Source: a virus. From it: a stretch of DNA of 32,947 nt. Within the stretch, counting starts at the first letter, position 1. The number at the start of each line of letters is the position of its first letter. Shown here piece by piece: positions 1 through 6,165 of the stretch. The notes beneath the pieces are model-generated. The model did no database searches, was not told where the DNA came from, and was given only the letters and a program-made list of their open reading frames with translations. The position numbers were made by a program, and so were the translations under genes. The stretch is from positions 1-32,947 of IMG/VR virus record IMGVR_UViG_3300042562_000634, one strand, 5' to 3'.

Positions 1-126
1 GAACATCTAAATAATTTTATTGAAAAATATGCGGAGATCCTTCCAATTGGCAAGGCTGTAAATATAGACGCACCTCTCGCAGGTATTCACAGCGGTTGGA
101 TTCATGGCAAGGCTAAAGAAATTTAA
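1..126 (+). CDS. C-terminal end of an unidentified protein (partial)
   Basis: Frame 1 is open from the first base to a TAA at 124-126 and encodes 41 residues. It ends with a Gly-Trp-Ile-His-Gly segment and a short basic/acidic tail (KAKEI). The start lies outside the window, so neither length nor domain content can be judged. I do not recognise the fragment. A hairpin followed by a T-run just downstream suggests it is the last gene of its transcript. The open frame and terminator support a real gene end; the function is unknown. Confidence 0.6.
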   Translation, partial: EHLNNFIEKYAEILPIGKAVNIDAPLAGIHSGWIHGKAKEI

Positions 127-134
127 AACGTGCT

Positions 135-162
135 CACTATTTTTTAGTGTGTAGGTTTTTTT
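135..162 (+). terminator. Probable intrinsic terminator after the first gene
   Basis: The arms CACTA (135-139) and TAGTG (145-149) form a 5-bp stem with a T-rich loop, and a run of seven T follows at 156-162. The stem is short and AT-rich, so termination may be partial. It lies directly after the stop codon of the partial gene at the left edge. Confidence 0.45.
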
Positions 163-218
163 AAATCTGTATCATACACAAATACAAAATATTCAGATTT
201 TGTCAAAACCACTTTTTC

Positions 219-231
219 TAAAAATCCAGGG
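219..231 (+). repeat. 13-bp inverted repeat, left copy (partner 3055-3067)
   Basis: TAAAAATCCAGGG here is the exact reverse complement of CCCTGGATTTTTA at 3055-3067. A 10-nt direct repeat, AAATCTGTAT, lies near each copy (163-172 and 3043-3052). The pair flanks the segment with the methyltransferase, zinc-ribbon, oxygenase, holin-like and glycosyltransferase genes. It could mark an insertion boundary or be shared promoter-region sequence. Chance is possible in AT-rich DNA. Confidence 0.35.
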
Positions 232-237
232 TATAAT
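232..237 (+). promoter_or_regulatory. -10 box (TATAAT), leaderless position
   Basis: TATAAT ends 7 nt before the ATG at 245. With the usual 6-nt gap to +1, transcription would start at about 244, giving an essentially leaderless mRNA for the small Cys-rich gene. No clear -35 box is visible. Confidence 0.55.
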
Positions 238-244
238 TAAAACT

Positions 245-352
245 ATGACAAACCAACCAGAACCACAATACGAATCTCTGGCTATGAAAATATTTTCAGA
301 TTTTTGTTGTAATGGATGTAGCTGTAAATCCGAATCAGACCATAACAAATAA
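245..352 (+). CDS. Small Cys-rich protein (35 aa), unknown function
   Basis: ATG at 245 to TAA at 350-352 encodes 35 residues. The C-terminal half has a cysteine cluster, CCNGCSC (residues 21-27), followed by a polar tail. Four cysteines in seven residues suggest metal binding or disulphide formation. The ORF has its own TATAAT box at a spacing identical to other leaderless genes in the window, which is the best argument that it is real. There is no Shine-Dalgarno sequence. It converges on the minus-strand methyltransferase gene, with an inverted repeat between them. I do not recognise a family. Confidence 0.5.
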   Translation: MTNQPEPQYESLAMKIFSDFCCNGCSCKSESDHNK

Positions 353-378
353 GGTTTTTATATATAACGATTTGTTAT
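342..378. terminator. Inverted repeat between convergent genes, possible bidirectional terminator
   Basis: ATAACAAAT (342-350) and ATTTGTTAT (370-378) form a perfect 9-bp stem with a 19-nt loop. It covers the stop of the 35-aa ORF and abuts the stop of the minus-strand methyltransferase gene. There is no strong T-run on either strand, so it could instead be an operator-like element. A shorter palindrome, ATAAC-N5-GTTAT (364-378), is nested inside. Confidence 0.4.
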
Positions 379-1032
379 TTAAGGTGCTTCGTATCTTCCA
401 TAATACTTATATATCTCATATGGAATAACAGTAGAATCAACCCACCAGTCTTCATGGCCTAGCTTGGCAACTAAAGAATATCCAAGGTTATTTAAAATCT
501 CTCTTTGGGCATCACGCAGTGAGGCATTCTTGTAATTAATAATATACTCATGTTCGAAAGAAATCACGGTAAATCGATATCTGGATAATGGCAGGGCAAT
601 TAAACCATTCAATGGTGTTCCAATAGGAGCAATAGGTCTTCCACCCTTATCCATAGGAGATTCAATGTCAATTTGGAGATAGTCTATTTGCTTTGGAAAG
701 TTATTTTCTTCAAAATACTTTAGATAATCAAATTTTGTAGCGTCTTGTAGCAAACAAGGGTTTTTTCGAACGGTATTGTAATCTTCGACATTTCTTTCGT
801 CTAGATCAAAACCAACTCCAGTCCAATCATACTCAGTCTCCATCTTATAAGTAGTATTTCCACTTATTGGACCTGCTGATCCCATCTCTACATAATATCC
901 ATTTTTCTTATATTCTAGGATGTCTAAAGCAAAGGTGTCTGAGGCTTGCATCACATTGCCTTTTTGTCGCATATGTAGATCAAGCTCTTGCCTGGTCATA
1001 TTATTTATTTTATCTATACGTGGATCCATCAT
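379..1032 (-). CDS. FkbM-like SAM-dependent methyltransferase
   Basis: A 217-residue protein with a class I methyltransferase layout. A glycine-containing motif I (VEMGSAGP, about residues 48-55) is followed by an acidic strand end (GFDLDE, 74-79). A DYLQIDIES strand (117-125) resembles the acidic post-motif of FkbM-type enzymes, which often O-methylate sugars or peptide products. No signal peptide or membrane segment is seen. It is the last gene of a three-gene minus-strand operon after a zinc-ribbon protein and a 2OG oxygenase. Its start overlaps the oxygenase end by 23 nt, with GAGGA just upstream as ribosome-binding site; an ATG one codon later is equally possible. The substrate cannot be read from sequence. 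Decoration of a virion protein or cell-surface glycan fits the context but is inference. Confidence 0.7.
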   Translation of the reverse strand: MMDPRIDKINNMTRQELDLHMRQKGNVMQASDTFALDILEYKKNGYYVEMGSAGPISGNTTYKMETEYDWTGVGFDLDERNVEDYNTVRKNPCLLQDATKFDYLKYFEENNFPKQIDYLQIDIESPMDKGGRPIAPIGTPLNGLIALPLSRYRFTVISFEHEYIINYKNASLRDAQREILNNLGYSLVAKLGHEDWWVDSTVIPYEIYKYYGRYEAP

Positions 1033-1591
1033 GTTCCTCTATTTCGCTAAAGAGTTCTTTATTTAAAAGAACTGGACTATCTTTTGACCCTCTTACAAAG
1101 GTTGTTGAAAAATATCGTGGTAAGTCATCGGTAACAGGCAAATTTTTATGTAATATATTACCACCATGCATAACCAATGACCTGGCTTTAGGTTTATGGA
1201 CTATGCCTAGCTCAGAATACTCTAACTCTCCACCTGCGTACTCATCATTATAATATATACATATACCGTATCTAATATGATATGGTTCATCGTATAGCCA
1301 GTAATCCCTATGTTCCTGGATTGCTGCTCCTTGCCTATACCGTTGAAGAGCAACATAGCCTACATATAGCAATGAGTCAAATAAGTTATTAACTTGAGTA
1401 TCTATCTCTTTAAATACTTTTGGCTTCTCTCCATTGTACTGCTTGCCATAGAAAAAATTTTCTTTATTATCATCTAGCCACCATTGCTTTTCATCTAACC
1501 CTGATGCAAACTTTAATATTTCTTCTTGTTGCTCGATAGTAACAAAATCTTCAATTTCATAAATATCTGGGGATAACCTATTAATTTTCAT
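1010..1591 (-). CDS. 2OG-Fe(II) oxygenase, prolyl-hydroxylase-like
   Basis: A 193-residue protein with the full iron/2OG signature. The HxD motif is H94-R-D96, followed by YYNDEYAGGELEY (113-125), a signature of the P4H-like superfamily. The distal iron ligand is probably H148, and R159 (LPRYF) fits the 2OG-carboxylate contact. The family couples decarboxylation of 2-oxoglutarate to hydroxylation of a protein, sugar or small molecule. I place the start at 1591, one base after the TAA of the upstream zinc-ribbon gene, because the same gene pair at 16257-17014 is coupled as TAATG. A longer start at 1621 exists but would overlap that gene. The downstream methyltransferase overlaps its end. This is the only member of the family outside the large array at 16.4-23.7 kb. 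Confidence 0.82.
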   Translation of the reverse strand: MKINRLSPDIYEIEDFVTIEQQEEILKFASGLDEKQWWLDDNKENFFYGKQYNGEKPKVFKEIDTQVNNLFDSLLYVGYVALQRYRQGAAIQEHRDYWLYDEPYHIRYGICIYYNDEYAGGELEYSELGIVHKPKARSLVMHGGNILHKNLPVTDDLPRYFSTTFVRGSKDSPVLLNKELFSEIEEHDGSTYR

Positions 1592-1592
1592 A

Positions 1593-1787
1593 TTACCACT
1601 TACCAATCGGACACTTAGCATTTGCTAACATAGACTTAGCAGCCATAAAACATCCACATTTTTTACATGTTTGAGTCTTTGGTCTAAACCAATCACAGGT
1701 TTTACAAATATCCAAGCGAGTCTCTTTTATATCTTTTTCAACTCTCGGGGAACCATTGATTAAGTCAAAAGGTGTTACATCATCCAT
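1593..1787 (-). CDS. Small zinc-ribbon protein (DUF6171-like)
   Basis: 64 residues. Cysteine pairs C..C and C..CGC, with a final cysteine in KCPIGKW, form a zinc-ribbon-like core. It is clearly paralogous to the 66-residue product of 16257-16457, with the same RLxICKxC...CKKCGCFM...CPIGKW frame. In both places a 2OG oxygenase-fold gene follows directly. It is the first gene of the minus-strand operon. A -10 box (TATAAT, 1799 down to 1794) puts the predicted transcription start on the A of the start codon, so the mRNA is probably leaderless. The role is unknown; the repeated pairing suggests it works with, or is translationally coupled to, the oxygenase. Confidence 0.78.
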   Translation of the reverse strand: MDDVTPFDLINGSPRVEKDIKETRLDICKTCDWFRPKTQTCKKCGCFMAAKSMLANAKCPIGKW

Positions 1788-1793
1788 ATACTT

Positions 1794-1802
1794 ATTATAG
1801 CC
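1794..1802 (-). promoter_or_regulatory. -10 promoter of the minus-strand operon, leaderless
   Basis: On the minus strand GGCTATAAT ends 6 nt before the ATG at 1787, so +1 coincides with the start codon. The intergenic stretch up to 1943 also holds the opposing promoter. Confidence 0.6.
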
Positions 1803-1836
1803 TATAGAGAGGACAGGAGCCGATTTAAGACATGTT

Positions 1837-1851
1837 TGGATCTTTGATCCA
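1837..1851. other. Perfect hairpin TGGATC-TTT-GATCCA between divergent promoters
   Basis: TGGATC (1837-1842) and GATCCA (1846-1851) are separated by TTT, with weaker pairing continuing outwards. The element lies in the leader-free gap between the minus-strand promoter (1794-1802) and the plus-strand promoter (1928-1936). It could be an operator or a minor transcript structure. No T-run follows, so it does not look like a terminator. Confidence 0.35.
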
Positions 1852-1927
1852 TATGTTGTCTAGGGGAGGGTTTGTTATCTCTATTTTCGGCGACTTCTAT
1901 ATTCCGTCGAAATTAAATCTTATATAA

Positions 1928-1936
1928 TGATATAAT
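1928..1936 (+). promoter_or_regulatory. Extended -10 promoter TGATATAAT, leaderless
   Basis: The box ends 7 nt before the ATG at 1944, predicting +1 at about 1943. It overlaps an upstream in-frame ATG at 1935, which therefore cannot be transcribed from this promoter. Confidence 0.6.
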
Positions 1937-1943
1937 GAATCTT

Positions 1944-2195
1944 ATGACTATACAAGACTGGGCTGCGTTAATTTTAAGCGTATTAACCATAGTCGGTATT
2001 ATGGCAGGCGGGATTAAATTTCTCGTAAAACATTATCTCGTCGAACTTAAACCCAATTCAGGCTCATCTATGAAAGACCAAATTTCAAGACTTGAACAGC
2101 GTATTAACGAAGCAGATGCAAAACGATCAGATATGAATAGAAAATTAGACCACATGTATAATATTCTTTTAGAGTATATCGCTAAGTCAAAGTAA
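1944..2195 (+). CDS. Holin-like small membrane protein with coiled coil
   Basis: 83 residues. One hydrophobic segment (about 6-29: WAALILSVLTIVGIMAGGIKF) is followed by a polar region and a probable coiled coil (about 45-78, ISRLEQRINEADAKRSDMNRK). This one-TM-plus-coiled-coil layout is common among phage holin-like proteins and spanin-type accessories, but no specific family signature is visible. I use the ATG at 1944 rather than 1935, because the -10 box covers the latter. The glycosyltransferase gene follows after 4 nt, so they probably share a transcript. The muralytic enzyme is elsewhere (7697-8242, opposite strand), so a classical holin-lysin cassette is not present. Confidence 0.6.
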   Translation: MTIQDWAALILSVLTIVGIMAGGIKFLVKHYLVELKPNSGSSMKDQISRLEQRINEADAKRSDMNRKLDHMYNILLEYIAKSK

Positions 2196-2199
2196 TCCT

Positions 2200-2880
2200 A
2201 TGATAACTAAAATAATTTGGCAGACACATGAAAAGCCATACGAAGAGCTTGAACCATTTCAAAAAAATGTAATCAATACTTGGAAGAACCTTAATCCTTC
2301 TTGGTTTCATATCTACTTAAGCGCAGAAGAAAGACATAAATATATTAAAGGTTATGACGAAGAGTTATATGAATCTTATATTTTATGCAGTGGAATTAAC
2401 CAGGCTGACATATGGAGATTAATTATGATTTATACATATGGTGGATTTTATGCTGACATGGACTCTATTTGTACCATGCCTTTAGATGAAGTAGTTAATG
2501 AAAACTATAATGACGAAGATATGATTTGTTCTAGTCCTGGATTTCAAGCAGATGACGAATGGATAAATAATTCTAATTTTGCTGCTGTTAGAAATAGCAC
2601 AATACTTAAATTAATTATAGATAAAGTAATATTAGAATGTAAAAAAATAATTGACAGTGAAAATCTTGATTTATTTAAAAATGATGGATTAATTGTTTGG
2701 AGTAATTTTTGCAATACAACTATAGAAAATAAAAATGATATCTGTTTCCAGGATAGTTATTTTTCACATTCTAAAGACTATAAAGAAAATTTTGATATAG
2801 GTGGTTGTATTGTCATGTATAATAAAGAAGAGATTTCTTATGAAGAACTATCTAAATTGAATAATTGGATTATATACTAA
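2200..2880 (+). CDS. Glycosyltransferase, GT32/OCH1-like sugar-binding region
   Basis: 226 residues. The N-terminus KIIWQTH matches the KIIHQTW opening of the Gly_transf_sug (GT32-type) family. The core has the motif ADIWRLIMIYTYGGFYADMD (residues 69-88), with D86-x-D88 as the DxD that binds the metal and nucleotide sugar. No signal peptide or membrane segment is seen, so the enzyme is likely cytoplasmic. It sits 4 nt after the holin-like gene and before the tail-appendage module. It would transfer a sugar from an NDP-sugar; the acceptor is unknown. Virion fibres, for instance hydroxylated residues on the neighbouring collagen-like protein, are an attractive but inferred target. Host wall or teichoic polymers are alternatives. 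Confidence 0.8.
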   Translation: MITKIIWQTHEKPYEELEPFQKNVINTWKNLNPSWFHIYLSAEERHKYIKGYDEELYESYILCSGINQADIWRLIMIYTYGGFYADMDSICTMPLDEVVNENYNDEDMICSSPGFQADDEWINNSNFAAVRNSTILKLIIDKVILECKKIIDSENLDLFKNDGLIVWSNFCNTTIENKNDICFQDSYFSHSKDYKENFDIGGCIVMYNKEEISYEELSKLNNWIIY

Positions 2881-2890
2881 TATATATAAT

Positions 2891-2943
2891 ATACTTAAAA
2901 ACCTTAACTATAGTATATTCTTTTCTTTATATATTTTAAGTAT
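2891..2943. repeat. Inverted repeat ATACTTAAAA / TTTTAAGTAT
   Basis: A perfect 10-bp inverted repeat (2891-2900 and 2934-2943) with a 33-nt AT-rich spacer lies in the gap after the glycosyltransferase gene. No T-run follows it, so it is not an obvious terminator. It could be a protein-binding site or chance in very AT-rich DNA. The 280-nt gap (2881-3160) otherwise holds two ATAACTTTTT elements (2989-3003, 3026-3040), an inverted-repeat copy and the promoters listed next. Confidence 0.3.
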
Positions 2944-3054
2944 AGCATAGACATTACTGGGATTTGTATTGATATCCCGTTTTGAATTATAACTTTTTAT
3001 AACAATTTATTAATATGCCTTTATTATAACTTTTTGTTATTAAAATCTGTATAT

Positions 3055-3067
3055 CCCTGGATTTTTA
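3055..3067 (-). repeat. 13-bp inverted repeat, right copy (partner 219-231)
   Basis: CCCTGGATTTTTA is the exact reverse complement of 219-231. The direct repeat AAATCTGTAT is at 3043-3052, mirroring the copy at 163-172. Confidence 0.35.
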
Positions 3068-3078
3068 ATAAAATAAGA

Positions 3079-3084
3079 TATAAT
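3079..3084 (+). promoter_or_regulatory. -10 box (TATAAT) directly before a strong hairpin
   Basis: TATAAT at this position predicts +1 at about 3091, the base just before the inverted repeat 3092-3138. No TG extension or convincing -35 box is present, so activity is less certain than for the gene promoters. Confidence 0.4.
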
Positions 3085-3091
3085 TTAAGAG

Positions 3092-3143
3092 CTAACACCT
3101 AGGTTCTACCCACCCCACCCACTGAGCTTAGGTGTTAGTTTTA
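3092..3143 (+). terminator. Strong hairpin with T-run; terminator or minimal small RNA
   Basis: CTAACACCTA (3092-3101) pairs perfectly with TAGGTGTTAG (3129-3138). Pairing continues inwards with two G-U pairs to about 15 bp, leaving a C-rich loop (ACCCACCCCACCC). TTTTAT follows. It would stop read-through into the appendage module. Because a -10 box starts transcription at its 5' edge, it could also yield an RNA of about 50 nt made almost only of this hairpin. Confidence 0.65.
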
Positions 3144-3152
3144 TGGTATAAT
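3144..3152 (+). promoter_or_regulatory. Extended -10 promoter TGGTATAAT, near-leaderless
   Basis: The box ends 8 nt before the ATG at 3161, predicting +1 at about 3159. It follows directly on the T-run of the preceding hairpin. No Shine-Dalgarno sequence is present. Confidence 0.6.
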
Positions 3153-3160
3153 CAATTATT

Positions 3161-3562
3161 ATGTGCACCCCTACAATTGATAAGTATGGAGCTACTCCAG
3201 CAAACATTAAATGGACAGTGGTTCGTGGGGATAGCGCAAACCTTAAAATTGAATTTTTTGAGGACGATGAAGTAACAGAATACGATACTACAGACTGGAC
3301 TTACATTGCTACAGCCTATGATCCAAGTGGTCAAGTATTAGATGATCTTCCTGTTGTTTCTGGACTAGGTTATGGGGAAATTCAGATACCCGCTTTAACT
3401 ACCGCAAATTGGGGCACAGCCTATAGATCTGTAGTAGCAGAACTTTCTTTTGATTTACAAGTTGTAATTCCAGCTGGTTCTGGAGAAGGTGAAGATACAA
3501 CTTGGACTCCAGTTATTGGAACTATTTGCGTCCTTGGTGATGTTAGCGGAACGAGCCTTTAA
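3161..3562 (+). CDS. BppU-like Ig-fold appendage protein, paralog 1
   Basis: 133 residues, no signal peptide. The N-terminal half reads as a beta-sandwich with the pattern IKWTVVRGDSANLKIEF (about 16-32) followed by a WTYIATAYD strand. The same W-T-I-x-x-GD-S-A pattern occurs in the products of 8910-9332 and, more weakly, 4411-4782. It resembles the N-terminal domain of BppU-type baseplate upper proteins, which attach appendages to the tail. That assignment rests on pattern similarity only. The gene is the first of the appendage module. It ends in a TAATG overlap with a 27-residue ORF. Confidence 0.6.
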   Translation: MCTPTIDKYGATPANIKWTVVRGDSANLKIEFFEDDEVTEYDTTDWTYIATAYDPSGQVLDDLPVVSGLGYGEIQIPALTTANWGTAYRSVVAELSFDLQVVIPAGSGEGEDTTWTPVIGTICVLGDVSGTSL

Positions 3563-3645
3563 TGCCTGTTGTAAAAGTATCAACTCCGCAAACTAATTTG
3601 CCACCTGTTATTAAAATTGGTAAAAAAACATTTAAGGTAAAATAG
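3562..3645 (+). CDS. Very small basic protein (27 aa), translationally coupled
   Basis: ATG at 3562 shares its A with the TAA of the previous gene (TAATG) and runs to TAG at 3643-3645. The product is basic and Pro-containing, with the C-terminal half NLPPVIKIGKKTFKVK. The overlap type is the same one used by six longer gene pairs in the window, which supports real translation. The Lys-rich composition recalls the 105-aa product of 9336-9653, which likewise follows a BppU-like gene, so the two may be equivalents. Function is unknown. Confidence 0.45.
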   Translation: MPVVKVSTPQTNLPPVIKIGKKTFKVK

Positions 3646-3648
3646 TGC

Positions 3649-4386
3649 ATGTCAAAAAGCATGGACTTTCCAAAAAAGAAATATGCTGAGACAGTTCAGT
3701 TAACTCAGGAATCATTACAAGGAAACACAGAGTATATTGCCGTACCAGGAATGACTGGAGAAAAGGGTGATATAGGACCACAAGGACCTCCAGGCCCAGA
3801 AGGAGCTAGAGGAGAACGTGGAATTCAAGGCAAAGAAGGAAGGCCTGGCTTAGATGGTCCTCAAGGCCCTAAAGGAGAACCTGGGAAAAGCAACGGTCAA
3901 TCATACGAAAGCCAATCTGGTCAATATCCTGGATGGGCTTATTATGAAAACAAAAACAAAAGACAAATACATCTTGGTCCAAATAGAGGAGATGATGGTT
4001 GGGTAACTTTATCAATAGATGAAGATCCAGAAAATAATATATTATCATTTCTTCCAATAGGTGGAGTTTCATTGTGGAATCAGAACACTGGCAGAATTAA
4101 TTTTAAACAGCTAAAAGTAGGAGCAAAAGTCGACATTAGATATGACATTATTTTAAGCACGGATTCAAATAGCACAGAAGCTTGGCTAAGAACATATATT
4201 CCAAGAGTTGAATCACCAACAGGGTATATAGGAATGTTGAAATATAAATATCCATACGAAATGTCATTTAATCAAACCCTGTATATAGATATATCAAAGA
4301 TTAAATCTGAAGGTGGAATTATTCAGGCAAGAACAGATAGCGAAAGTACTATTATTTTAAAGGGCATGTATATATCAGTGTCTTAG
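3649..4386 (+). CDS. Collagen-like tail-fibre protein
   Basis: 245 residues. A short N-terminal region is followed by sixteen uninterrupted Gly-x-y triplets (residues 34-81) with Pro and Lys at many x/y positions, typical of the collagen-like triple helices in phage fibres. The C-terminal part (about 85-245) has alternating hydrophobic strands and probably forms a globular or trimerising domain. Triple helices imply a trimeric fibre. The y-position Pro and Lys residues are the sites that prolyl and lysyl hydroxylases modify in animal collagen, which matters given the nine 2OG-oxygenase-fold genes in this window. The gene starts 3 nt after the 27-aa ORF, with no clear Shine-Dalgarno sequence. 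Confidence 0.82.
   Translation: MSKSMDFPKKKYAETVQLTQESLQGNTEYIAVPGMTGEKGDIGPQGPPGPEGARGERGIQGKEGRPGLDGPQGPKGEPGKSNGQSYESQSGQYPGWAYYENKNKRQIHLGPNRGDDGWVTLSIDEDPENNILSFLPIGGVSLWNQNTGRINFKQLKVGAKVDIRYDIILSTDSNSTEAWLRTYIPRVESPTGYIGMLKYKYPYEMSFNQTLYIDISKIKSEGGIIQARTDSESTIILKGMYISVS
3748..3891 (+). repeat. Collagen Gly-x-y triplet repeat (16 units)
   Basis: Sixteen consecutive 9-nt units encode Gly at every third residue, including [15 protein letters not shown] and GEP. Confidence 0.9.
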
Positions 4387-4395
4387 TGGTATAAT
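4387..4395 (+). promoter_or_regulatory. Extended -10 promoter TGGTATAAT
   Basis: It overlaps the end of the collagen-like gene. Predicted +1 is at about 4402, leaving a leader of about 9 nt; AGGAGG at 4401-4406 would lie at its extreme 5' end. Confidence 0.55.
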
Positions 4396-4410
4396 ATATT
4401 AGGAGGAATC

Positions 4411-4782
4411 ATGGCATTTCCAGGAACTTATAATTTTAATTACTATCGTGGCGACACATCAGAATTTGTTATCCAACCAAAAAATTCTAATGGAGAAGCA
4501 TTTGACCTAACTGGCTATACTGCAAGTTTTACAATTGCTAGTGCAAGAGGGCCTATTGGTGCAGCCCCAGCGTTTTCTTACACTGCATCCGCAGTAGTAA
4601 ATGATGTAACAAACATTATAACTTGTAAAATTATTCCGTCACTAGGAAGAACTCTCCTAGCTGGAACACATGTATATGATGTTCAAATAACTAATGAATC
4701 TCCAGAACCAGATGTTATCTTTACACTTTTAACAGGAACAATTACAGTAACAAATGATATTACGGGTGCTGGTAGTGCCTGA
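4411..4782 (+). CDS. BppU-like Ig-fold appendage protein, paralog 2
   Basis: 123 residues. Alternating strands in the pattern YYRGDTSEFVIQPKN (about 11-25) then AFDLTGYTASFTI match the BppU-N-like fold seen in two other products here. No signal peptide. AGGAGG sits 4 nt upstream of the ATG, the best Shine-Dalgarno in this part of the window. The end overlaps the next gene by 8 nt. Likely a tail or baseplate component; specific partner not evident. Confidence 0.6.
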   Translation: MAFPGTYNFNYYRGDTSEFVIQPKNSNGEAFDLTGYTASFTIASARGPIGAAPAFSYTASAVVNDVTNIITCKIIPSLGRTLLAGTHVYDVQITNESPEPDVIFTLLTGTITVTNDITGAGSA

Positions 4783-5347
4783 AGTATTAGTATCTACTGA
4801 TAGTATAACGGTTGTAGGACCACCAAACATTATTGAAGTATTGGTTGATATTGGTTCAACTGGAACTCGTGGCAGCCAAACTTTTGTCGGAGTAGGAGAC
4901 CCAAACGACATTGAAATTGGACAAACCCCACTTCTAAATGATTTATATATTAATGCATCTCCAGGAGCAGATTATGGTTATCTTTATCAGTATGTAGCTG
5001 TTCCTGGTGCACTCGACCAATGGATTCAGGTTCTCGATATGAATCCTGTCTTGTATTCTCAAACACACTTGACAACATATACTGCTGGAACAGCACAAAT
5101 TAGCATTCCAATTGCAAACATTGTAACTATATCTGGAACTCCGCTTACAGCAGAAAACTTTAATATCCAATATAGTATTGCACATTCAGACCCTGTAGCA
5201 TCATCTATGTCTATACCAGCACTTGCTGGGTCTGGAACAAACCTTGTAATTAATTTTAACGCAGTAGAGTATGACGGTACTAGTTGGGCAAATTTAACTG
5301 GAAATGTAACTACTCATCTATTTATATCAATAGTTGAAGGAATATAA
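4775..5347 (+). CDS. Tail-appendage structural protein (GTG start)
   Basis: About 190 residues from a GTG at 4775 that overlaps the stop of the preceding gene (GTGCCTGA). An in-frame ATG at 4754 would give seven more residues but a longer overlap. The N-terminal part (PEVLVSTDSITVV) leads into a GSTGTRGSQTF segment that looks like a degenerate linker. The rest is rich in Thr, Ser, Asn, Ile and Val in beta-strand-like alternation, ending in a hydrophobic THLFISIVEGI. I recognise no domain. Position and composition indicate a virion fibre component. Confidence 0.6.
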   Translation: MPEVLVSTDSITVVGPPNIIEVLVDIGSTGTRGSQTFVGVGDPNDIEIGQTPLLNDLYINASPGADYGYLYQYVAVPGALDQWIQVLDMNPVLYSQTHLTTYTAGTAQISIPIANIVTISGTPLTAENFNIQYSIAHSDPVASSMSIPALAGSGTNLVINFNAVEYDGTSWANLTGNVTTHLFISIVEGI

Positions 5348-5366
5348 TAGTTTTAGTCACACTTTG

Positions 5367-5375
5367 TGATATAAT
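5367..5375 (+). promoter_or_regulatory. Extended -10 promoter TGATATAAT
   Basis: Predicted +1 is at about 5382, leaving a 10-nt leader that holds GAGGTGA (5382-5388) as ribosome-binding site for the ATG at 5392. A small inverted repeat TCACA-CTT-TGTGA (5357-5369) touches the box and could be an operator. Confidence 0.55.
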
Positions 5376-5391
5376 TCTAGAGAGGTGAATC

Positions 5392-6165
5392 ATGGCAAGT
5401 GAAAGCATAGGTACTTTAGTACCAACAAGAATTCCAAGTCTTGGAGACGCAGCTGATATTCAGGTTGCTCTTAGAACATATCATTATGGGTCTGAAAGTT
5501 TTAATACATCTGAAACAAATAAGGCTAACTTAGTTAGCCCATCAATTGCATATACACTTAATAGCCTAGACGAACGAATTGATGCTATTGAAGAAGGAGA
5601 ATCTCTTTCATCTTCAAGCTTTAACGCAAAAGGAGATTTGCTTTCAGCTTCTGGAAATGACGTTTTATCTGTAGTCACTGTTGGAGCAAATGGAACAATC
5701 TTAACTGCAGACAGCGCAACTGCTTCTGGATTATCATGGGCCACTCCTGCTGCAGCAACTGCTATAACTACAACATCCTCTACAACAGATGCAAAAATTG
5801 CCTGGGATACTACAAACAAGCAAATTCAAGTTGGTAATGGAACAAGTCTTTTAAATTTTCAACCATTTAATGTAAATACAACTGCTAAGACTGCAGGATA
5901 TACATTTGTTTTATCTGATGCTAGTACATTGGTTCAAATGAATGGTGCTTATGCATTTACCGTTCCACTTAACGCAACTGTTGCGTATCCTATTGGAACT
6001 CAAATACATTTAATTGCGCTTACAACAGGAGTTACAGTTGCTTTTACTGTTGGAATTACTTCATATGCAACCCCAGGAGCAAAAATACGTGCAGCTGGAT
6101 CAATGGCAACATTAATAAAGCTAAATACAGATACTTGGGTACTTGCAGGAGACTTGATTGCATAA
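5392..6165 (+). CDS. Tail-fibre protein with shared C-terminal module
   Basis: 257 residues. A short coiled region (SLDERIDAIEEGE, about 57-69) precedes an AKGDLLSASGNDVL...WATPA segment. That segment recurs in the 594-aa fibre at 10137-11921 (AKGDLIVGSADDAV...WAAPA). The last 90 or so residues, with YPIGTQIHL and ending in TWVLAGDLIA, closely match the end of the 854-aa fibre at 12455-15019 (YPIGTSIDI, TWVVYGDLTA). The shared end probably forms a knob or attachment domain. No signal peptide. TAATG couples it to the next gene. Receptor binding or a structural shaft are both possible. Confidence 0.7.
   Translation: MASESIGTLVPTRIPSLGDAADIQVALRTYHYGSESFNTSETNKANLVSPSIAYTLNSLDERIDAIEEGESLSSSSFNAKGDLLSASGNDVLSVVTVGANGTILTADSATASGLSWATPAAATAITTTSSTTDAKIAWDTTNKQIQVGNGTSLLNFQPFNVNTTAKTAGYTFVLSDASTLVQMNGAYAFTVPLNATVAYPIGTQIHLIALTTGVTVAFTVGITSYATPGAKIRAAGSMATLIKLNTDTWVLAGDLIA

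Noticed and set aside
867-1253. Plus-strand open frame opposite the methyltransferase and oxygenase genes
   Set aside because: The minus-strand frames have clear motifs and a promoter; this frame has no recognisable protein features.
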